Made by a program: the position numbers and the translations under genes
Notes under the pieces: model-generated
Databases searched by the model: none
Told to the model about the DNA's origin: nothing
What the model saw: the letters and a program-made list of their open reading frames with translations, nothing else
Part shown: one piece after another, positions 1 through 8,786 of the stretch
Position numbering within the stretch: the first letter of the stretch is position 1
Layout of the letters: every line of letters begins with the position of its first letter
Assembly (NCBI RefSeq): GCF_023716925.1
Contig: NZ_JAMQQG010000006.1
Coordinates: 1-64,000, forward strand
Direction: 5' to 3'
Length of the DNA: 64,000 nt
DNA from: Frankia sp. R82
GTDB taxonomy: Bacteria > Actinomycetota > Actinomycetes > Frankiales > Frankiaceae

Positions 1-1287
1 GCCACAGGCGGCGTCGCTGTGGCCGGTGCCGCGGCGATCCAGCTGACCTGGGGGGTGCTGGCACTGTCGGCGTTGGCCGCCGCCGGGCGGGCGTTCCTGC
101 TGGCAGCGGGGGCCGTCGGGGTCTCGGCACAGTACGCCGGTGGGACGTCGGGCGCGGGCTACCCCGGGCTGCTGGCCGCCGTGGGCCCGATGCTCGCCGG
201 CGCCGCCCTGTTGTCGGTCCACGACCACCGAACCTCCGGCCCGGGACGGCCGTCCTCGATCGGGCTGCGCACCACGGCCTGGGTGATGTTCGCCGTACAG
301 GCGGCGTTGCTGGTGCTGACCGGGTTCCGCGGAGCGGCGCCGCAGCTGTGCCTGGCCACCCTGCTCGCCGGCGCCGGCGTTGGTGCCGGCCGCGGCGTCC
401 TCGCCCGCACCGGCTCCGGACGGCGTCCCGACCCGTGGGCGGTGTGGTTGTCCCGGGTGGGTCGCGCGGCCCTCGCCGCGTGGGTGATCGGTGGACTGTT
501 CGTCGTCGGCAACGTTGTGCGCTCGGGTCTTGCGGACGAGTCGGGGTACCGGTCCCGTGCGTCCGATCCGGCGTCCGGGTCGCTCGTGACGGTGGTCGTC
601 CGCCGACTCGACTACCGTCCGTACCTGCTGCGGGGGCTGGAACTGCGCGACGATCCCGGGGCCCGCGCCGCGGTGCGACTGGGCGACCAGGTGAGCGTCC
701 TCGTCCCCCGGTTCCTGTATGCGGACAAGCCGACCGCGGACCAGGGACGACGCATCAGTCATGCCGTGTTCGACCTACCAGCGGACCTGCCCACCTCCTC
801 GACGATCACCGCCTTCGGCGATGCCGTGATCAACCTCGGTCTGGTCGGGGCGATGCTGATCACCGGCGTCTGGGTGCTGGTTCTCGACGGCGTGTTCCGC
901 ACGGCCGGGCAGGGGCGGTCGGTGACGGCGTGCGCCGTGCGCATCGCCCTGCTGCAGGCAGCGTTCGACACCGCCACCCCACCGATCATGCAGCTCGCCA
1001 CCTCGCTGCGCGTCCTGGCCACCCTGGGCCTGCTGCTGGCGGCCCTGACCGTGTTCACCCGCCGGGTCCGCCCAGCCACCGAGCCCGCCTCTCGACCTGG
1101 CATGGTGGCTGTTCACCCACTTCCCCGCCCCGTTGCACCGCCGGTTCCGCGTGGACTGCCTGGTCCGCGTGGACTGCCTGGTCCGCGTGGACTGCCTGGT
1201 CCGGCTACGCTGCCGGTTCCGGCCGTCCGGGCCGATGCACCAGCGGTGCTTGCGCGCGGACGAGGATCGGCGTCGGCAACCCGATGA
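1..1287 (+). CDS. Polytopic membrane protein, O-antigen/oligosaccharide polymerase-like (5' end outside window)
   Basis: The frame is open to the first base of the window, so the N-terminus is missing; a GTG at 19 is available but has no clear ribosome site. About 8 hydrophobic segments are visible, with a large loop containing VPRFLYADKPTADQG, a pattern like the periplasmic loop of Wzy-type polymerases and O-antigen ligases that build cell-surface polysaccharide at the membrane. The C-terminal tail is not membrane-like: it is rich in Pro/Arg and carries GLPGPR repeated three times, encoded by an 18-bp DNA repeat (1150-1203). Polymerase function is a family-level inference; a generic multi-pass protein of unknown role is the alternative. 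Confidence 0.6.
   Translation, partial: ATGGVAVAGAAAIQLTWGVLALSALAAAGRAFLLAAGAVGVSAQYAGGTSGAGYPGLLAAVGPMLAGAALLSVHDHRTSGPGRPSSIGLRTTAWVMFAVQAALLVLTGFRGAAPQLCLATLLAGAGVGAGRGVLARTGSGRRPDPWAVWLSRVGRAALAAWVIGGLFVVGNVVRSGLADESGYRSRASDPASGSLVTVVVRRLDYRPYLLRGLELRDDPGARAAVRLGDQVSVLVPRFLYADKPTADQGRRISHAVFDLPADLPTSSTITAFGDAVINLGLVGAMLITGVWVLVLDGVFRTAGQGRSVTACAVRIALLQAAFDTATPPIMQLATSLRVLATLGLLLAALTVFTRRVRPATEPASRPGMVAVHPLPRPVAPPVPRGLPGPRGLPGPRGLPGPATLPVPAVRADAPAVLARGRGSASATR
1150..1203 (+). repeat. Three tandem 18-bp units inside the polymerase-like gene
   Basis: Three identical units of CGTGGACTGCCTGGTCCG, in frame, give a collagen-like GLPGPR tail. It is a slippage-type minisatellite in a C-terminal extension. 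Confidence 0.9.
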
Positions 1288-1434
1288 GCTGTCCTGCCGC
1301 TGGCGCAGCCTGCTGTGCGGTACGACCCCGGCATCCACTCGCTCCGTTCCTGGACCACGGCAGGCAGTGAGCGCGCGCGAAATGGTAAGACCGTGTCCGG
1401 GAACGGTGGTGGCCGCGGGGCAACGGGAGGTGCA

Positions 1435-1935
1435 GTGCCGAATTCGGCGCCTGCCGAGATTCTTCTGGTGGAGGACGATCCGGGCGACGCCCTGATGGTC
1501 GAGATCGTGCTGGCGGACCAGGGCGTGGCGGCCCGCCTACGGGTGGTTGCCGACGGCGTCTCCGCGCTGGCCTACCTGCGCGGCCAGACCAGCGCCGCCC
1601 GGGTGTCGCGACCGAACCTGATTCTGCTGGATCTCCAGCTGCCCAGGCAGGACGGCCGGGCGCTGCTCGCCGAGCTCAAGGCGGACGTCGAGCTGCGCTC
1701 CATTCCGGTTGTCGTGCTGACCGGATCCGCGTCGAGGGCCGACATCGACACCTGCTACGATCTGCACGCCTGTGCTTTCGTGACAAAGCCCGTCGATCTT
1801 CATCAGTTTGCGCATGTGATTCGGAAGATCGAACGATTCTTTCTTACCGAGGTCCGACTTCCGGTGCCCGGCCGGAGCGGACCATCCTCGACTGCCGATC
1901 ACACCCCCGAACCCTTTGGCCGCCACGGTCGTTGA
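1435..1935 (+). CDS. Single-domain response regulator, Rcp1/CheY-like
   Basis: A 166-aa receiver domain with no output domain. Visible key residues are the acidic pair D14-D15 (VEDDPGD), the phospho-acceptor D66 (LILLDLQLP), T96 (VVLTGS) and K118 (VTKPVD). The VEDDPGDALM start and the long insert before the acceptor strand resemble Rcp1-type regulators, the partners of phytochrome-like histidine kinases. The GTG at 1435 is chosen because CGGGAGGTGCA precedes it at good spacing; the frame runs upstream to 1315 but has no better site there. No kinase gene adjoins it. The bphP-like gene at 30489-33038 has a phosphatase output, not a kinase, so partnership is unproven. Confidence 0.85.
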   Translation: MPNSAPAEILLVEDDPGDALMVEIVLADQGVAARLRVVADGVSALAYLRGQTSAARVSRPNLILLDLQLPRQDGRALLAELKADVELRSIPVVVLTGSASRADIDTCYDLHACAFVTKPVDLHQFAHVIRKIERFFLTEVRLPVPGRSGPSSTADHTPEPFGRHGR

Positions 1936-2247
1936 AGAGGCGACCGGGAGCTCGAAGTCCGCACCCCGGCCGAGGCGAATCACCCGCCCACTGCTTTCGG
2001 TCGACACCAACATATCAACGTTTCTCGCCGGGGCCGTTCACAGCGCAGCGTGTGCACTGGATTGGCAACTCGACCGAACGTGTACGGGCGACAGCGCAGT
2101 CACCTGCGCCCAAAGGTGGGGATCCAGGTAGCCTACCCGCACCCCAGGAATTATCGTCGGGAATCCTCCGAGTCAATCCAGGAACAGTGGTTCTGAACGC
2201 TGGCGCGATCGGAGACGAGACCGTTCGACGAACAGCAGGGAGTTTTC
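1936..2247. other. Intergenic region before the secreted Asp-box gene
   Basis: No convincing coding potential; short frames here lack ribosome sites and family signatures. It must hold the promoter of the gene at 2248, but I see no clear -35/-10 pair. Confidence 0.5.
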
Positions 2248-3714
2248 ATGCGCAGAAGTGCGTGGCTATCCGCGCTGGCGCTGCTTTTAACGTCGCTGGT
2301 GCTGGGGGTTTCCGCTGCGGCGGCCAGCGGCGCGACACCGGCAGGCCCTTCCGGTGCCAGCGGTACCGCAGGTCCGGCGGCACCGAGTTCCAGCCCGCCG
2401 GCCGGAGTCCAGTGCACCCCGGCCCAGAGCCACGGCCCGAACCGGACGGATGTGCGGGCCTCGCCGTCCCAGGGCTGCCTGTATCCGACCGGGTACAAGA
2501 ACATGTCGCCCTCGATTCAGGTGTCGCGTACGGGTGTGCTTTTCATCGCCCGTGCGACGGGCGGCGTGCTGCGGTCGATCGACGGCGGCCGGCACTGGTC
2601 GGCGGTGAACGTGCCAAAGATTGCCAACGGCGACGACCACACCTCGGGCGTGCACGGCTACGTGCACATCGATCCGCGCACGGACCGGGTCTACTACCTG
2701 ACCAGCCTGGCTGCCAGGTCCTGCGGCGGGAAGTCCGGGTCGGTGATCTCCTGGAGTGACAACCTCGGGTTGACCTGGTCCGGCAGGACCGTGGGCTGTG
2801 ACACCTACGACTGGGGCAAACTCGTCACCGGGCCCGCGCCCAAGGGCAACGCGTACCCGAGCGCGATCTACTTCATGGGCGTGGGGCTGCACCTGGTGGG
2901 CGGACAGCGGTTCGTCTACCGTTCGCTGAACGCCGGCGTGACCTGGCAGCGAATGGACAGGATCGCCTCAGCCACCACTGAGGCCGGCGTCGGGGCCACG
3001 GCGCCGGACGGCACCATCTACTTCGACTATCCCGAGTTCACCGGCTTCGATCCCAGCCGCCTGCAGAACACCACCTATCCCTATGTTCCCGAGAACAAGT
3101 GCCGCGAGATGATCGCTGTCTCCGAGGACTACGGCGTGACCTGGCGCCAGCAGCCGATCCCGGGCAGCCTGGCCTGCGGTGAGCTGTACGGCCAGCAGCG
3201 GGTGGCCGTCGACAGGGCCGGGACGGTCTACGCGGTCTGGGTTGACGACACCGACACCCAGCTGTACCTGTCCTACTCCCGTGACCGTGCGCGCACCTGG
3301 TCGACGCCGGTCAACGTCATGGCCCCGGGCACGACGTTCTCCCTGATCCACGGCGACATCGTGGCCGATGCCGCGGGCCACGTCGTGATCGCCGGGCTGC
3401 AGACCACCGTGCCGACGCGGCCGACGAGCCCGGCCGGTTTCCCAGGGCTCTACGCCGGTCCCGCTCATGCGATCATCACCGAATCCCTGAACGCCGACTC
3501 GGCCCAGCCTCGCTTCACCACCGCCGACCTCGACACCCCCGCCGCCAGCAGCAACGGCAGCATCACCCTCAGCAACGGGCAGTACGGTGACGAGGCGAAC
3601 GCCTACCTCGCCTTCTCCCGCAACGGCGTGGGCTGGGCGGTGTTCAGCCGCAAGACCGCCGGCAGCAACGACCAGGGTGTTCTCACCGCGGCTCGGCTGT
3701 TCCCCACACGCTAG
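2248..3714 (+). CDS. Secreted sialidase-fold (Asp-box/BNR repeat) protein
   Basis: A 488-aa exported protein. Residues 1-27 are a Sec signal peptide (basic start, LALLLTSLVLGVSAAAA core), followed by a Ser/Pro/Ala linker. Five Asp-box-type motifs, S-x-D/N-x-G-x-T-W, are spaced along the chain: SIDGGRHW (about 110), SDNLGLTW (170), SLNAGVTW (227), SEDYGVTW (292) and a weak SRDRARTW (345). These motifs mark beta-propeller turns of sialidases and related exo-glycosidases. I do not see the arginine triad well enough to claim sialidase activity; a non-catalytic propeller is possible. AGGGAG precedes the ATG, and a perfect hairpin at 3807-3849 lies downstream. Confidence 0.75.
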   Translation: MRRSAWLSALALLLTSLVLGVSAAAASGATPAGPSGASGTAGPAAPSSSPPAGVQCTPAQSHGPNRTDVRASPSQGCLYPTGYKNMSPSIQVSRTGVLFIARATGGVLRSIDGGRHWSAVNVPKIANGDDHTSGVHGYVHIDPRTDRVYYLTSLAARSCGGKSGSVISWSDNLGLTWSGRTVGCDTYDWGKLVTGPAPKGNAYPSAIYFMGVGLHLVGGQRFVYRSLNAGVTWQRMDRIASATTEAGVGATAPDGTIYFDYPEFTGFDPSRLQNTTYPYVPENKCREMIAVSEDYGVTWRQQPIPGSLACGELYGQQRVAVDRAGTVYAVWVDDTDTQLYLSYSRDRARTWSTPVNVMAPGTTFSLIHGDIVADAAGHVVIAGLQTTVPTRPTSPAGFPGLYAGPAHAIITESLNADSAQPRFTTADLDTPAASSNGSITLSNGQYGDEANAYLAFSRNGVGWAVFSRKTAGSNDQGVLTAARLFPTR

Positions 3715-4185
3715 AGCGAGCCAACGCCGACCTGACCCAGGGCGACACAACCGCCGGCGGGAGGAATCGGATCTGACGCCGACCTCGTAGGGCTGGTGTT
3801 CACGGGTGCACCGCTCCGGCTCGTTCGCTTCGCGGACCGGAGCGGTGCATCCATGCCAGCCAGGGCAACCGCGCCCGGTGGCCGGGCGCAGGTATCAGGT
3901 GTCAGGTGTTCGGGCCGAGGTTCGGGCCGTCGAGGTGGGTGCCGGTCGTGACCACAACATGGTCGGGTACCTCGTCGTGCCGGTCGGCTCGATCAGCAGG
4001 ATCTCGGTCTCCCCCGCGGCGACCGGCCGGTGCTCGACGCCGCAAGGAGTCCAGCACCTGGCGGACAACGACCGGCTCGGCGGTGTTCTTCATACCGACC
4101 ACGATGCGCCAGAGTTCGGGGTCCGGGCAGCAACCGGTACCGCGGCCGGGGCGGTGACCGAAGCAGTGGCCGAGGTGCCGTTCGG
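3715..4185. other. Intergenic region with terminator and possible gene remnant
   Basis: It contains the hairpin at 3807-3849. On the minus strand, 3902-4190 shows short, frame-shifted stretches of weakly coding character (for example PVVVRQVLDSLRRR and GETEILLIEPTG in different frames) that may be a decayed gene; I cannot assign a family. Confidence 0.4.
3807..3849 (+). terminator. Perfect 13-bp inverted repeat, probable terminator
   Basis: TGCACCGCTCCGG (3807-3819) and its exact complement CCGGAGCGGTGCA (3837-3849) enclose a 17-nt loop about 90 bp after the stop of the Asp-box gene. There is no U-tract, as is common in high-GC actinomycetes. Confidence 0.6.
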
Positions 4186-5013
4186 TCAGGCGTCACGGCG
4201 GGCGAACCGCAGACCGCCGACGGCGAGGAACGCCGCCAACCAGGCCGCGATCACCAGAATCGCGGCAAGGATGCCCACCTCGGTCGACGGATCGGGTGAC
4301 GAGGTGAACGACAGGGCGTCGCTGGCCGCCCCCGGAGTGAACCGCAGCACCCGACGCCAGGACTCCGGTACGAACGCGGCCAGAACACTCGGCGCGAAGA
4401 TCAGAACCAGGACCGCGGTCAGTGGGGCCACCGCGGACCGGGCAACGCCGGCCAGGGCCGCGCCGATCAGCGGATACACCGGCGTCACCACCGCCTGAAC
4501 CAGCACGGCGCGCAGCACGGTGCTCTCGGTGAGGCTGACCGAGGGCACGTCGTAGGCGCCGAAGACCAGCTGGCCGATTCCGAACAGGATGACGCTGGTG
4601 ACAAGACCCGCCGCCCCGGTGACAAGTGCCACCACAGCCATCTTGGCAGCGAACACGCGGGAACGGTTCGGGGTGGCCGTCAGCGTCCACCGGATCATTC
4701 CGGTGTTGTATTCCGAGGACACCACCCGGATGCCCAGCACAACCGCGAAGATGCCACTGAGAATCAGGCCCAGAAAACTGTAGACGATCGGGTCGAAGCC
4801 AGCCCGATCGGTGGCACTCCAGTGGTCCCAGCTGGCGCCGACGGCGACCGCCGCACCGGTGGTGGCCACGACCGCCAGCACGAATCCGATCCCGAGCGTC
4901 GTGTAGGTGCCCCGCCGGGCGACGACCTTCGACCATTCGGACCGAACGGTGTCGGCCAGGCCAGGCCAGGCCGGACCGCTGCCGACATGACAGCAGCATG
5001 GCCCGCGCCACAC
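4186..5013 (-). CDS. ABC-2 type transporter permease, orphan
   Basis: About 275 aa with six hydrophobic segments. The start TVRSEWSKVVARRGTYTTL and the segment VVSSEYNTGMIRWTL are typical of ABC-2 permeases that work with a separate ATPase to export drugs or lipids. No ATPase gene adjoins it on either side. The start is uncertain: the GTG at 5013 gives an unusual Cys-rich extension (MWRGPCCCHV) before the conserved N-terminus, and no good ATG or GTG lies nearer. The 5' end borders a dispersed repeat copy (5108-5155), so the gene may have lost its original start and its ATPase partner by rearrangement. It could be a pseudogene. Confidence 0.7.
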   Translation of the reverse strand: MWRGPCCCHVGSGPAWPGLADTVRSEWSKVVARRGTYTTLGIGFVLAVVATTGAAVAVGASWDHWSATDRAGFDPIVYSFLGLILSGIFAVVLGIRVVSSEYNTGMIRWTLTATPNRSRVFAAKMAVVALVTGAAGLVTSVILFGIGQLVFGAYDVPSVSLTESTVLRAVLVQAVVTPVYPLIGAALAGVARSAVAPLTAVLVLIFAPSVLAAFVPESWRRVLRFTPGAASDALSFTSSPDPSTEVGILAAILVIAAWLAAFLAVGGLRFARRDA

Positions 5014-5403
5014 CCATCATCGCCGCCGCCGCGCACCGAAGGAGCAGCAGGCAATCCCTGCGCTGATGGGCCCGCGTCTTCTCATCTGGGCCACGTCCGG
5101 AGTCACCCCTCGATGTGCGGTCGCTGATCCCGACTGTCACCGGGCCCATCGACCAGGCATCGGGGCATGACCCGCGACGACCTGCGTGATCCACAAGAAG
5201 CCACCCGGCGGCCCGTGCCCGTGCCCGCGGCCGTCCCTGCGCCTACTCCGGTGCCGGTGCAGGCACCGGCCGGATCATGGCGGTTCTCCCCGGGATCCCG
5301 CTCTGACAGCACTTCTCACTGTCCTGGGTTGCTGGCGTTCCCGGGACCTCCGGGAGGCTCCGGCCCGGCGGAGAATGTCAGTGGCGAAACCTACGATGCG
5401 GGC
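5014..5403. other. Intergenic region with a dispersed repeat copy and Pro-codon-rich low complexity
   Basis: It holds repeat family B copy 1 (5108-5155) and a CCGTGCCCGTGCCC-like low-complexity run near 5210-5270. The frame of the downstream WYL gene is open upstream to 5167, but that stretch lacks domain signature and is probably untranslated. Confidence 0.5.
5108..5155 (+). repeat. Dispersed repeat family B, partial copy
   Basis: About 48 bp matching 37137-37184 with roughly 85% identity by eye (shared cores GGTCGCT, CCCGACTG and CACCG-GCCCA-CGACCA). The second half of the longer copies is missing here. Confidence 0.7.
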
Positions 5404-6126
5404 GTGAACCGGACCGAACGGCTGTACGCGCTGGTGGAGGAGCTGCGGGCCAGTGCTCCCCGCCGGCGCTCCGCCCGGGAGCTCGCCGCGCACTACGAGG
5501 TCAGTGTCCGCACGATCGAGCGTGACATCGGCGCACTGCAGCAGGCGGGCGTGCCCATCTTCGCCGATGTGGGCCGACTGGGTGGTTACACGATCGACCC
5601 GGCGATGACTCTCCCGCCGCTGAACCTGACGCCGTCGGAGGCGGTGGCGATCGCCGTCGCCCTGCGCCAGGCCGACCTCGGGCCGTTCGGCCGGGCCGGC
5701 CAGGAGGCGATCCGCAAGATCTTCGCCGTGATGGCTCCGAGCGACGCGGCACCCACCCAGCAGCTCGCCGCAAGGGTGCGGTTCCTCGGGCCGGCCAGCG
5801 CGGGTGATACCGGTCAGCCTCCCGCGGCCACGGCGATACCGGTGGTGATCGAACGCGCGCTGCGCGGGCGTCAGGTGCTCGAGCTGTCCTATCTGGACAA
5901 GACCGGGGAGGCGACGACGCGTGAGGTCGAGCCCGTGACGTTCACGGTGCTCGAGCAGCGCTGGTATCTCATCGCCTGGTGCCGGCTGCGGGCGGACCTG
6001 CGCGTCTTCCGGCTGGACCGCATCGCGGCCGTCCGGGAGACCGGGGTACCCGCCCCCGAGCGGATCCCCGCCGACGAGGTGTCCCGCCGCTACGGGATCC
6101 CGCAGTCCACGCCGCTGCTGGCCTGA
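5404..6126 (+). CDS. WYL-domain transcriptional regulator (YafY type)
   Basis: A 240-aa cytoplasmic regulator. It has an N-terminal DeoR-like helix-turn-helix (SARELAAHYEVSVRTIERDI, about residues 19-38), the linker GGYTIDPAMTLPPLNL, and a C-terminal WYL domain (RQVLELSYLDKTG then VLEQRWYLIAWC). WYL domains bind small ligands or nucleic acid and switch the HTH. The GTG at 5404 is used because VNRTERLYALVEELR is the conserved family start; upstream codons have no signature. A VOC-fold gene follows 181 bp downstream, a frequent pairing of YafY regulators with glyoxalase-like proteins, so that gene is the likely target. Confidence 0.85.
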   Translation: MNRTERLYALVEELRASAPRRRSARELAAHYEVSVRTIERDIGALQQAGVPIFADVGRLGGYTIDPAMTLPPLNLTPSEAVAIAVALRQADLGPFGRAGQEAIRKIFAVMAPSDAAPTQQLAARVRFLGPASAGDTGQPPAATAIPVVIERALRGRQVLELSYLDKTGEATTREVEPVTFTVLEQRWYLIAWCRLRADLRVFRLDRIAAVRETGVPAPERIPADEVSRRYGIPQSTPLLA

Positions 6127-6307
6127 CGTCCACCAGGCAGGCCGCCACCGGTCAGACCCCTGCGGCTCGGAACGCCGCCAGCCAGGTCGCGGCCGGTCGG
6201 GCCGCTGTCGAACGCGCCGAAAAAGTGCCTCGGAAACACCGACACAGGGTTGTCGCCAGCCGCTGCGAACGTGGGGTCATCGCGTTCCTCGACCGGCAGG
6301 AGACCCC

Positions 6308-6688
6308 ATGTCCGACGCAGCACCGCCCTTCAACACGGTGGCCTGGTTCCAGATCAGCACCGATACTCCGGACGTCGCGAAGTCCTTCTACGGCGACCTG
6401 TTCGGTTGGCGGTTCGCCCCCGACGACGCCATCGGCGGCTACGAAATGATCACGTACGCCGGGGCCGACAAGCCCAGCGGTGGGCTGACCACGCCCGACG
6501 GCGGGCACCCGAAGGGGGCGATCTTCAACGTTCTCGTCCGGAATGTCCCGGCGGTGTGCGCCGAAGCCGAGCAGCAGGGCGGGAAGGTCCACGTCCCCCC
6601 GACCACCACCCCGGACGGTCTCGTCTTCGCCGAACTCACCGACCCCACCGGCAACACCTTCGGCGTCTTCACCCCACCGGCCGGCTGA
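6308..6688 (+). CDS. VOC-superfamily (glyoxalase/bleomycin-resistance fold) protein
   Basis: A 126-aa single-module VOC protein: NTVAWFQISTDTPDVAKSFYGDLFGW at the start and DPTGNTFGVF at the end, with the paired beta-alpha-beta units expected of the fold. Such proteins are metal-dependent isomerases, dioxygenases or drug-binding proteins. The metal ligands are not clear here and no substrate can be named. CAGGAG precedes the ATG. It lies just after the WYL regulator and is probably controlled by it. Confidence 0.8.
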   Translation: MSDAAPPFNTVAWFQISTDTPDVAKSFYGDLFGWRFAPDDAIGGYEMITYAGADKPSGGLTTPDGGHPKGAIFNVLVRNVPAVCAEAEQQGGKVHVPPTTTPDGLVFAELTDPTGNTFGVFTPPAG

Positions 6689-7158
6689 CCAGCCCACGCC
6701 CATTGACTGTGGCCCGGGCGGCCGACACCCGGGCCACAGCAGACACGTTCCCAACACTCAACATTTACCACAATCTCGTTTAATGATTATTTGGTTCCAG
6801 CCAGCCGAGGAAAATCGGTGGCTCGTTGAAACCCACCGCCAACCAGACGAAAAGGCCAGCGATGTCATCCGGCGGGCTCTGTGGCCGCCGGATCGCGAAG
6901 CATGGGGGAATCGCACCCAGGCCGACCTGCATCGTCGTCGGGATGAGGACCTCTCCCCCTCGCCGGCGCCCACCAGATGGCGGGACGCCTCGACCAGGCC
7001 ATCCCCGTTCGAGCAGCACAGCACAGCACAGCGCAGCACAGCACCGATTGCCAGCGCGTTCTCGGCTTCAACCATCCGTTTTCTCGAACCGTCGCCGCGA
7101 ATCCTGCCCGTTCCATCAGCGCGGACGGAACCACCGCGGATGTATAGATGATCTCTTC
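6689..7158. other. Intergenic region between convergent genes
   Basis: There is no gene I can support. An unusually AT-rich patch (about 6755-6790) and a short CAGCA-type tandem run (7013-7045, AGCACAGCACAGCACAGC) stand out. The genes on both sides end here, so a terminator is expected, but no strong hairpin was seen. Confidence 0.5.
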
Positions 7159-7863
7159 TTATGGCTGGTAGCGGTAGCCCATGCCGGGTTCGGTGGTGAG
7201 GTGGCGGGGGCGGGATGGGTCGGGTTCGAGTTTCCGGCGTAGGCGGTTGACGTAAAGGCGCAGGCTGGAGGTGTCGTCACCATGGCCGGGGCCCCAGACC
7301 TGGTCGAGCAGTGCCCGTGTGGAGATCAGCTTGCCGGGCTCACGGACCAGGGCCTCCAGCAGCCGCCATTCCGTCGGGGTCAGCCGCAGCGAGGCGGAGG
7401 GCTCCGCTCCCCCTCGCCCCTCGGCTGGGAGAACGGTGACGGTTTTGGTGGTGAAGTCGACGCGGTGGTGGCCGAGGGTGATGACAGGGGTGGTCTCGGT
7501 GGGGGTGGCGCGGCGGGTGACGGCGCGGATGCGGGCTAGCAGTTCCTCGATGGAGAACGGTTTCGTCACGTAGTCGTCGGCGCCGGCGTCCAGAGCCGCG
7601 ATCTTGTCGGGGCCGGAGGTGCGCCCGGACAGGACGATGATGGGGACGCGGGTCCAGCCGCGCAGGCCGCGAATAACGTCGATGCCGTCCAGGTCGGGCA
7701 GGCCGAGGTCGAGCACGACCAGGTCGGGCGGGTGGCCGGCGGCCTCGGCGAGCGCCTGGGCTCCCCCGACGGCGGCGCGGACCTCGTGGCCGCGGCTGCG
7801 TAGGTTGATCCGCAGGGCCCGCAGCAGCTGCGGCTCGTCCTCGACAAGCAGAATCCGCGTCAC
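7159..7863 (-). CDS. kdpE: OmpR-family response regulator KdpE
   Basis: A 234-aa two-domain regulator: receiver (acidic D9, acceptor D52 in VVLDLGLP, K101 in VTKPFS) and C-terminal winged helix (LTPTEWRLLEALVREPGKLI, then SLRLYVNRLRRKLEPD and GMGYRYQP). The order and motifs match KdpE, which activates the high-affinity K+ ATPase operon when phosphorylated by KdpD. Start GTG at 7863 follows GGAGGGGAC. The remnant of kdpC lies directly upstream on the same strand, which supports the name, but kdpD, kdpF, kdpA and an intact kdpB are absent from the window. The regulator may therefore be an orphan or may serve another locus. Confidence 0.85.
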   Translation of the reverse strand: MTRILLVEDEPQLLRALRINLRSRGHEVRAAVGGAQALAEAAGHPPDLVVLDLGLPDLDGIDVIRGLRGWTRVPIIVLSGRTSGPDKIAALDAGADDYVTKPFSIEELLARIRAVTRRATPTETTPVITLGHHRVDFTTKTVTVLPAEGRGGAEPSASLRLTPTEWRLLEALVREPGKLISTRALLDQVWGPGHGDDTSSLRLYVNRLRRKLEPDPSRPRHLTTEPGMGYRYQP

Positions 7864-7884
7864 CCGCGTCCCCTCCGTCCCGGT

Positions 7885-8215
7885 TTCTACCGCCGTTTCT
7901 CCTGCTGTGCCGGGTGAGCGCGTCGAGCGCTCGGTTGAGGTTCAGCACGTCCGCGGCGGTTCGCCGAGAAAGCCGAGGCCCCGGCCGGTGGTGTGCACGT
8001 CCGCCCGGAACCGGGCCTGCGCCGCGGGCAGCCCACAGGTGCGGGCGACCCGAGCGGCCCGCAGGTCAGCGTAGGCGGTGTTGATCTGTGGGTCGAGGCC
8101 GCTGCCGGAAGCGGTCACCACGTCGGCGGGCACGGCAGGATGCGCCGGGACTCCGTCGACCTGTCCCTCGACATCCTCGACCATCTGATCATCGTGGTCC
8201 GGCTTCGGCTGTCAC
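7885..8215 (-). pseudogene. kdpC: kdpC remnant (C-terminal half, frameshifted)
   Basis: Minus-strand translation from about 8215 gives a stretch ending PADVVTASGSGLDPQINTAY, then RVARTCGLPAAQ and GRGLGFLGEPP, the conserved second half of KdpC, the subunit that assembles the K+-importing Kdp ATPase. Near 7945 the frame breaks: the expected end VLNLNRALDALTRHSRR continues in another frame after an indel. There is no N-terminal membrane helix and no kdpB upstream. It lies next to kdpE in the usual gene order, so this is what is left of a kdpFABC operon. Confidence 0.85.
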
Positions 8216-8786
8216 GTCGCCCTGCCGGGCTGGCCTCGACGGCCGACGTCCCCGCTGTCACGGGCCGTTGTCGCCGGCGGGCGGGCGGCGGGGCGGGGCG
8301 GGGCGGATGGGTCCTTCTGCCGGCACGAAACGGACAGAGTTTCACGTCGAACCCCGCGGAAGAACCACATTGATCGACACGCCCGAGATTGTCGCAACCT
8401 GCGGGCCCGCTTTGGTCATGGTGTGTCATGCCGCTCGGTGGGCGGCCTCACCACGGTCATCAACGTCCCGGCTGCCACACCGCCACACCTGTTCGTCAAT
8501 CCGGACTGACCTCGACACACGATCCCGGCGGATTGTCCGGCCGGGCTGTCCCTGCAGGGTGAGCAGTGCGTGCACGACCCGATCACCCAGCCGTCATCCC
8601 GTGCGTCTCCCCCACCGACCGATCCGTCGGGCGGATCGACCCCCGGTAGCGGCGCGAACCCGGGAACCCGGGCCGGCCTGGCGCAGCCGCTCTGGCCAGC
8701 GGTGGCGGCGGCGGTGGTCCCGCCGGCTGCCAACCGACCTGTCCGGACGGGCCGAGGTCGGTCTCCGGCTGCTCCAGCACGACGGC
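8216..8786. other. Non-coding region upstream of the kdpC remnant
   Basis: Very GC-rich with frame-shifted fragments only. It contains repeat family A copy 1 (8306-8387). If a kdp operon once lay here, its upstream genes have been lost rather than merely frameshifted; I see no KdpB or KdpA motif. Confidence 0.5.
8306..8387 (+). repeat. Dispersed palindromic repeat family A, copy 1
   Basis: About 82 bp that match the complement of 23549-23630: shared blocks are GATGGGTCCTTCTGC, ACGAAACGGACA, GCGGAAG and TTGATCGACACGCC. The arms GGGTCCTTCTGCCGG and CCCCGCGGAAGAACC form an imperfect hairpin. Confidence 0.8.

Noticed and set aside
3806-4498. Plus-strand frame across the end of the ABC-2 permease
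   Set aside because: It overlaps the permease on the opposite strand and starts inside the terminator hairpin; no family signature.
7205-7220. tRNA T-loop-like GGTTCGAGTTTCC
   Set aside because: It lies within kdpE coding sequence and no cloverleaf can be drawn around it; no tRNA was found in the window.
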